From positions 861,127 through 925,126 of the forward strand of contig JACKQF010000003.1 in assembly GCA_024232965.1 (NCBI GenBank): 64,000 bases of DNA, given 5' to 3'. This DNA comes from Verrucomicrobiaceae bacterium (GTDB taxonomy: Bacteria > Verrucomicrobiota > Verrucomicrobiia > Verrucomicrobiales > Verrucomicrobiaceae). Below are positions 58,833 through 64,000 of the stretch, piece after piece. The position numbers and the translations under genes are program-made. Position 1 is the stretch's first letter; each line of letters begins with the position of its first letter. The notes under the pieces are model-generated. The model saw only the letters and a program-made list of their open reading frames with translations. It made no database searches and was not told the DNA's origin.

Positions 58833-61106
58833 ATGAACCGCGTCATGTATTCCTCTCGCCTCGCCTGTGCCCTTGCTTTCTGCTTCCTGATTTTGTCGGG
58901 GGGCAGGGCTGTGGCCCAGACTTCCTTGGAAGCGCTCACCGAGGTGCGTGAGGTGCTCGACCTGGGTGCGGAGTCCGCAGAAACCAACCCCCGCGCTGTC
59001 TCGGTCCGTGGCATCGTGGTTTTTGTTGGGCGCAATCGCGATGGCTTTTCATTGCACCAGCAGGGCAGCACGATCGCTGTCAATCTTCCAGCCGATGCGA
59101 CGCTGCCGTGCCCTGAACTTGGCGATGAAGTGGAAGTGCAGGGCGTGACGGTGAAAGGCCTCGTCATGCAGCATGCCTATCCGCGCATCAATGCCAGTGC
59201 CGTGCGTCACATCGGACGCCAGGACTTACCCACGGCTCCACAGGTGCCACTCGCCTCGGTGGCGGAATTCGAACACTACGATCAATGGGTCAGCATTGAA
59301 GGCGTCGTCATTGCCTGGGCCTATGAGAATGAGGAACTGACCATCGTGTTGGTAGGGCCAAAAAATTGGGCCAACGTCCACGTGCGTGGTCTCACTGCGG
59401 ATCAGGTGCCAGAGGATTGGCATGGGGCTCGCCTTCACGTCACTGGGATCAATATGGGCTGGTCACACTCTCCCTCAGACGCGCTCATGGTCCCGTCCAT
59501 GGCACTGGTGCAGGTGCTGGCACCTGGCTCAGCAGATCCTTTCGCTGCGCCGACCCATCGTTCGGGTCAGGCTTTTCCTCTCGCACAGCGCGTCCTCGTT
59601 CGCGGTCAGTTGATCGGGCGCACCGCTGACAGTGTGCTTTACTTGCGGGACGAGACTTCGGCTTTGTGCGTCAAACTCCAGTATCCTTGGAATCGGGGGA
59701 CCTTTTCGAAAGAGGCGGTGCTAGCCGATGGCGGCTTCTGGCCAGAGATGCAGATCGGCGACTTGATTGAGGTCGTGGGTTCGCGGTGGGAAACGGAAAC
59801 CGATCCAAACCTGGAGCCATTCTCTCTCCAGGAGTGTCACGTCCGTGTGGTGGGCAGTCAGGGCCCCCCACAGCCCATCAGTGCGACGCTCGCAGAAGTC
59901 GCAAAGGGCAACTTCACTCACGATTACGTCGAAGTGCGCGGTCGTTTGATCACCCTCCAGCAGGCCCCTATGGATCGCGGGGAATGGCGCACGACGATGG
60001 TGATTGAAGACAACGGTGTGCAGATGCCTGTGGCCCATCAGGGCAGGGGACGCGCAGGATTCGCCAGTCTGCATCTCGATGACGAAGTGCTGGTGCGTGC
60101 TCTGGTGGGCGGTGCCACGCGGTTGGATCCCCGCCACCTCAAGCTCCTGGCAGAGCACGATGCAAATTCCATGGGGCCCTCTCCCGCCATGCGCATGCGC
60201 AAGCTCCTGCTGTGGGGCGGGGGTGGTGCTGTCTGCGTCGCGGCACTGGCGCTTTGGATTGGCCTACTGCGTCGTGCCCTCAACAGGCAGAAAAAAGCAG
60301 ACGCAGCCCTGCGCGAAATCAACACCACCCTGGAGCAGCGCGTGGCAGAGCGCACCGCTGCCCTGGAGACCGCACAGGCCGATCTCTCCCGCGCTCTGGA
60401 ACACGAGCGCGAACTCGGCGAGCTGAAAAGCCGCTTCGTCACTATGGTCAGCCATGAGTTCCGCACTCCGCTTGGCATCATCATGTCCGCCATCGAATTG
60501 ATGCGGCACTACGAGGGTAAGTTGGAGCCCGGTCAAAGGGAGGAACTTTATGAGGACATCCACTCTTCGACAAAACTGATGGGCAGCCTCATGGAGCAGG
60601 TTCTCGTCCTTGGTCGCGTCGAGGCAGGGAAGCTGGGCTGTCGCCCCATGCCTCTTGATGTCGATGTCCTTGCAGGGAAACTCACTGATGAAATTCTATC
60701 CGCCACCAATCGGCGCTGCCCGGTCGAGTGGGAGATGGAAGGCTCACTTGAGGGGGCCTGGGCGGATGAATCCCTGCTGCGTCATACCTTCTTGAATCTC
60801 ATCAGCAACGCGGTCAAATACTCCCCAGAGGGCAGTCCCGTTCGCTTCACTGGCCGCAGGGAGGGCAATGACGCCATCTTCCAGGTCATTGATCAAGGGA
60901 TTGGCATTCCGGCGGACGAAATCCCCAACTTGTTCGAGGCCTTCCACCGCTGCGCGAACGTCGGGGACACTCCCGGCACTGGCATGGGTTTGCTGATCGC
61001 AAAACGTTGCGTGGCACTGCATGGCGGCACGTTGGAATTGGAATCGGTCCTGGGGGTAGGCACGACCTTCACCCTCAGGCTTCCACTGTTTCGTGACTCG
61101 CCATGA
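58833..61106 (+). CDS. Membrane sensor histidine kinase with OB-fold-like extracellular region
   Basis: 757 residues. A signal peptide or first membrane segment (LACALAFCFLILSGGRAVA) precedes a long periplasmic part of repeated OB-fold-like units (VRGIVVFVGRNRDGFSLHQQGSTIAVNLP, VLVRGQLIGRTADSVLYLRDETSALCVKL, VEVRGRLITLQ), typical of PVC kinases. A membrane helix (LLLWGGGGAVCVAALALWIGLL) near residue 450 is followed by a coiled coil and the kinase: H541 in MVSHEFRTPLG, N-box NLISNAVKYSPEG, IDQGIGIP and GTGMGLLIAKR. No receiver domain and no response-regulator gene are nearby, so its partner is unknown. Confidence 0.92.
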   Translation: MNRVMYSSRLACALAFCFLILSGGRAVAQTSLEALTEVREVLDLGAESAETNPRAVSVRGIVVFVGRNRDGFSLHQQGSTIAVNLPADATLPCPELGDEVEVQGVTVKGLVMQHAYPRINASAVRHIGRQDLPTAPQVPLASVAEFEHYDQWVSIEGVVIAWAYENEELTIVLVGPKNWANVHVRGLTADQVPEDWHGARLHVTGINMGWSHSPSDALMVPSMALVQVLAPGSADPFAAPTHRSGQAFPLAQRVLVRGQLIGRTADSVLYLRDETSALCVKLQYPWNRGTFSKEAVLADGGFWPEMQIGDLIEVVGSRWETETDPNLEPFSLQECHVRVVGSQGPPQPISATLAEVAKGNFTHDYVEVRGRLITLQQAPMDRGEWRTTMVIEDNGVQMPVAHQGRGRAGFASLHLDDEVLVRALVGGATRLDPRHLKLLAEHDANSMGPSPAMRMRKLLLWGGGGAVCVAALALWIGLLRRALNRQKKADAALREINTTLEQRVAERTAALETAQADLSRALEHERELGELKSRFVTMVSHEFRTPLGIIMSAIELMRHYEGKLEPGQREELYEDIHSSTKLMGSLMEQVLVLGRVEAGKLGCRPMPLDVDVLAGKLTDEILSATNRRCPVEWEMEGSLEGAWADESLLRHTFLNLISNAVKYSPEGSPVRFTGRREGNDAIFQVIDQGIGIPADEIPNLFEAFHRCANVGDTPGTGMGLLIAKRCVALHGGTLELESVLGVGTTFTLRLPLFRDSP

Positions 61107-61155
61107 GCAGGTGTCAGCGAGGGGGGGCGCACCGTGTCACTCTCTGTGGCCAAGC

Positions 61156-63801
61156 CTACGGCGGGGTCTCATCATCGATCAAAGGACCCGCCAAGACTTG
61201 GCGATTGGAGAACGTCAAAACCAGCGCGACCTGGTTATTCGTGACAGGAGAGCCCACTCCCTTGATGGCCGCCCCAGAGGCGTCGGCTGAAATCGTCATC
61301 TTCATGGATGTGAGTGTCGCACCAGTGCCCAGTGTGCTGACAAAGTCTCCCTTGCGGAGGGCCAGCAGCAGATTGCTTCTCACACCGGTGGTGATGGTGA
61401 ATCGGTACAGTGCCAGATTGCGGCTGGCGGGTCCCCCCTTTAGCGACACGGCCACTGCCCCGACCGAGTCGCTGGTGTCGACCTGGAGAATGCTGGCAAT
61501 GCGCAGACCTTGGGTGTCGGGGGCCTCATCGCCTTCGCGTACCAGTATTTGGGGTAGAAAAGAACTGCTGAGGGTGAAGCGAAAGAAAGCGATCACGATT
61601 CCATCATTGGTGGAATTGACTCCGGGGCCAGAAACCACCGCATGGACGAGGATACTGCCGCTGGGAGTGACCCCATAGCGCAGGAAGCGGGAGAACTTGA
61701 TGCCGGCTGCCATGCCGGGGACCTGCACGCCTTTTTGCGCAAAAGGGAAAACACCGCCGAGCACAAAGGTATCAGACAGCGTTTGATGCCAGAGACCCTC
61801 CCGCTGGGATGCAGGGACGCCGGACACCGTTGCGCGGAGGATCGAGGCATTGGGACTGGGGGATGATTCACCGAGGAAGGTGGCAAAGGCAGGTGTCGTA
61901 GTGGCAGGTGGGTCCAGCACCGTAGTGGGCTCCCCTTTGCGGGCCAGAATGGCACCCCCTAGGCGGACTACGGCCGCGTTGCCGGTCGTCTCTCCCGTCA
62001 GGCCGACGCTCACCACCGGATTGCTGTCGCCCATGGCGATGCGTGGCGTGACCTGTCCGTATTGAATGCCAATAAGGGGGCTGTTTTCGCCCTCAAAGAT
62101 GCCGCCACCTACCTGGGTGCCAAACGCATCGATCATGAAGGCTGCGGAGTCGTTGGCACGGGTGACGACGATGGAGCCGGCACCGCCCACGGCACGGATG
62201 TTCGCGGTCACAGCGATGTTGTTTGAGGTTGCCCCCACTGCGATCGGTCCAAAGTGGCTGATGACCCGACCTGTGAGGCTGGCGGGGAGGTTCAGCGCGG
62301 TGCCCTCCTGCAACCTTATTGATGGAATGCCACTGCCGGTGGTTCTTACGACCGATAGCGCCTCGTCATTAGCAGCACTGATGCCCGGGCCAGTTCGCAC
62401 GCCGGTGTAGGCGAGAACGTTGGTGCTGGCCAGTACCGCCGGGTTGAGCTTGCGGTATTGAGCGAATGTTGGGCTCGTGGGCGCTGTGATGTCGGCAGCG
62501 TTCAGTTCGTTCAGTCCCCAGATGCCCGTTTGGTTTGCGGGTTTGCCGTTCAGCGTACCTTGAACCAGTACTTTGTTGGGCAGGCTCGTGCCTACAGCTT
62601 GATAGCTGCTGATGCTCCGCAGGGTTCGGTCGCCTGCTCTTTGCATGGCGTCGCCGATTTTTACCAGTGTCTTGACCGGCAGATTGCGCGTCAGACCTCG
62701 GACCACGTAGATGGGGTGGCTGCCGCTACCGACGATGGCCGTTGAACCGCAAATGGCGAGCGCCCGTCCAAAGGAGCCGCTGAAGGAGTTCGCTGACTTT
62801 GGAAAGAACGAATCGCGAATGACTGCCGCATTGGTGTCCATCACAAAGACTTCGCCTGTGTCTCTGGCACCCGCGGCGGACTGCCCAGAGATCGCCAGAC
62901 CGTTGTCCATCGCCAGTGTGGCACCGATGTCGGACCCCGCCACGGTGAGTTGCTTCACGAAGGTAAAGTTAACACCGCTAAACAGGTACACTGCACCGTT
63001 GCCAGCACCACCGGACCCCACGGCGATCGTGGGGCCAGAGACGGCGACGCTGCGTCCAAAGGCCCGGCCCGCAGCCCCATCAGCGGCTGTGAGCTTGGTG
63101 CGCTGCAGCGGAGCGACAGACGAGGGCAGGAACTTGCCAATATCAAAAGTGTACGCAGCCCCAGCCCCGGCACCGCGATCATCGTCTCCGGGCGCGCCGA
63201 TGATCGCTAGATCTCCCCGCACTGCCAGCGATGTGCCAAAGCCATCTCCTGCGCCACCGTCGGAGGCCAGCAGCTTGAAAAGCACCACATTGGGGCGGGT
63301 CATATCAAAGACAAACACCGCGCCTGCATCGTTCCCTCGGTCATCATCCCCAGGTACAGACACCAGGAGGCGATTGTCGCTTAGCGCCACCGCAGTGCCC
63401 ATCGCGTCTCCGTTGTCGGAGGCCGAGTTGGTGAACTTGGCAATCTGGGCACCCGTCTTCAGGTTAAAGGTGAATGCCGCACCCGCGCCACTGGCAGTTT
63501 CGTTGTCTGTGGCTGATCCCACCGCCAAAATGTCACCCGATATCGCGAGGCTTGTGGCCTTGACGGGGATGCGCCGCTTGAAGCGCAGCGTGACGGCGTC
63601 GTAGATCAGCACGTTGGATGCAGAAGTCTCAATTCCTTCTACGGCGATCCATTTGTCACTGACCGCCACTGCATTGTTTCCCGCCAGCAACTGGCCAAAG
63701 ACAGCTGGGGGCTGGGGCAGTGGGATAAAGGCTGGCTCAAAAGCGGCCAATTTGGAAGTCGCCAAGACCACCGGGATGAGGACACGAAGGATCGTTTTCA
63801 T
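61156..63801 (-). CDS. Secreted FG-GAP/DUF7453-like surface protein (paralog B)
   Basis: 881 residues with a signal peptide (ILRVLIPVVLATSKLAA). The N-terminal blades repeat the family pattern: AVSDKWIAVEGIETS, GTAVALSDNRLLVSVPGDDDRGNDAGAVFVFD, FGTSLAVRGDLAIIGAPGDDDRGAGAGAAYTFD and FGRSVAVSGPTIAVG. Later segments with VKIGDAMQRAGDRTLRSIS, ILARKGEPTTVL and LVREGDEAPDTQGL resemble the second half of paralog A. It is probably exported and cell-surface related, and ends 49 bases after the convergent kinase gene. Confidence 0.8.
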   Translation of the reverse strand: MKTILRVLIPVVLATSKLAAFEPAFIPLPQPPAVFGQLLAGNNAVAVSDKWIAVEGIETSASNVLIYDAVTLRFKRRIPVKATSLAISGDILAVGSATDNETASGAGAAFTFNLKTGAQIAKFTNSASDNGDAMGTAVALSDNRLLVSVPGDDDRGNDAGAVFVFDMTRPNVVLFKLLASDGGAGDGFGTSLAVRGDLAIIGAPGDDDRGAGAGAAYTFDIGKFLPSSVAPLQRTKLTAADGAAGRAFGRSVAVSGPTIAVGSGGAGNGAVYLFSGVNFTFVKQLTVAGSDIGATLAMDNGLAISGQSAAGARDTGEVFVMDTNAAVIRDSFFPKSANSFSGSFGRALAICGSTAIVGSGSHPIYVVRGLTRNLPVKTLVKIGDAMQRAGDRTLRSISSYQAVGTSLPNKVLVQGTLNGKPANQTGIWGLNELNAADITAPTSPTFAQYRKLNPAVLASTNVLAYTGVRTGPGISAANDEALSVVRTTGSGIPSIRLQEGTALNLPASLTGRVISHFGPIAVGATSNNIAVTANIRAVGGAGSIVVTRANDSAAFMIDAFGTQVGGGIFEGENSPLIGIQYGQVTPRIAMGDSNPVVSVGLTGETTGNAAVVRLGGAILARKGEPTTVLDPPATTTPAFATFLGESSPSPNASILRATVSGVPASQREGLWHQTLSDTFVLGGVFPFAQKGVQVPGMAAGIKFSRFLRYGVTPSGSILVHAVVSGPGVNSTNDGIVIAFFRFTLSSSFLPQILVREGDEAPDTQGLRIASILQVDTSDSVGAVAVSLKGGPASRNLALYRFTITTGVRSNLLLALRKGDFVSTLGTGATLTSMKMTISADASGAAIKGVGSPVTNNQVALVLTFSNRQVLAGPLIDDETPP

Positions 63802-63959
63802 AAGCAGCGCGTTTTTAGAACGGGTGAGGCCATGGATTGGCCCACCACCTCCGCCTTGTTTATACCCTCAGTTGGCCTCGAATTCAGCCACAAAGTTGCG
63901 TGGGCGCACGATCGCTCCGTGCTGGGACTTCCGGCACCGTGCTCCGTCGCCCGGGCTGA

Positions 63960-64000
63960 TCAGACCTTGGTCGCCGCTGCTTCCGCCTTCTCTGCGTCGC
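63960..64000 (-). CDS. 3' end of a further minus-strand gene (cut by window edge)
   Basis: The last 12 codons, read on the minus strand, give DAEKAEAAATKV and a TGA at 63960-63962. An Ala/Glu/Lys-rich end like this is common at the C-terminus of ribosomal and other basic proteins, but nothing more can be said. The 158 bases between this stop and the start of the preceding FG-GAP gene hold no recognised gene or strong hairpin. Confidence 0.3.
   Translation of the reverse strand, partial: DAEKAEAAATKV

Noticed and set aside
62711..63604. Plus-strand frame of 297 codons opposite paralog B
   Set aside because: The minus strand carries the signal peptide and FG-GAP repeats; the plus frame is Pro/Ser/Ala-rich noise.

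Overview
The window is about 64 kb of moderately GC-rich bacterial chromosome that most resembles a verrucomicrobial (PVC superphylum) genome. The signs are a ThuA-domain protein, a PVC-type heme-binding (CxxCH) protein with FG-GAP and HEAT parts, a secreted sulfatase, an OB-fold sensor kinase, secreted FG-GAP/DUF7453-like surface proteins, a eukaryotic-type glutamine synthetase II, and weak use of Shine-Dalgarno sequences. No rRNA, complete tRNA, CRISPR array, insertion sequence or prophage was seen, so it reads as ordinary chromosome with several accessory modules. All calls come from reading the sequence; no database search was possible.

Layout. 0-8 kb: the end of a polysaccharide deacetylase, a ThuA protein, an ArsR regulator divergent from a PiT transporter and followed by a G3E/CobW GTPase (two matching operator-like repeats sit before pit and before the GTPase), then a plus-strand run with a LysM protein, accA, a secreted protein and a SirB1-like protein. 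8-13 kb: a minus-strand operon of two Roadblock-like proteins and an ammonium channel, facing xylG-xylH, then ispF. 14-22 kb: gyrB, gyrA, purU, an LptF/LptG permease and, tail to tail with it, an ECF sigma factor. 22-35 kb: a muconate-lactonizing-type enzyme divergent from a Pel-like exopolysaccharide module (a PelA-like hydrolase/deacetylase, a membrane-anchored TPR protein and a TPR-beta-barrel protein), followed by a secreted nitrilase-fold enzyme and an unknown membrane protein.

35-49 kb: glutamine synthetase II; a large PVC-type heme protein whose reading frame is broken by one TAG and then by six G-rich ~41-bp direct repeats; a PBP2-type transpeptidase; a sulfatase; a class I aldolase; and several small secreted proteins. 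49-64 kb: a LysR regulator divergent from a complete RND efflux operon (fusion protein, pump, outer-membrane factor), then a hybrid-free sensor kinase placed between two paralogous secreted FG-GAP proteins, and the last codons of a further minus-strand gene.

How parts work together. ArsR, PiT and the G3E GTPase look like one metal/phosphate-responsive regulon. The Roadblock pair is translationally coupled to the ammonium channel. PelA-like and the two TPR proteins would modify and carry a polysaccharide across the periplasm and outer membrane, but the synthase genes (pelF/pelG-type) are not in this window. The two most unusual things are this split PelB-like exporter and the repeat-interrupted heme protein gene.
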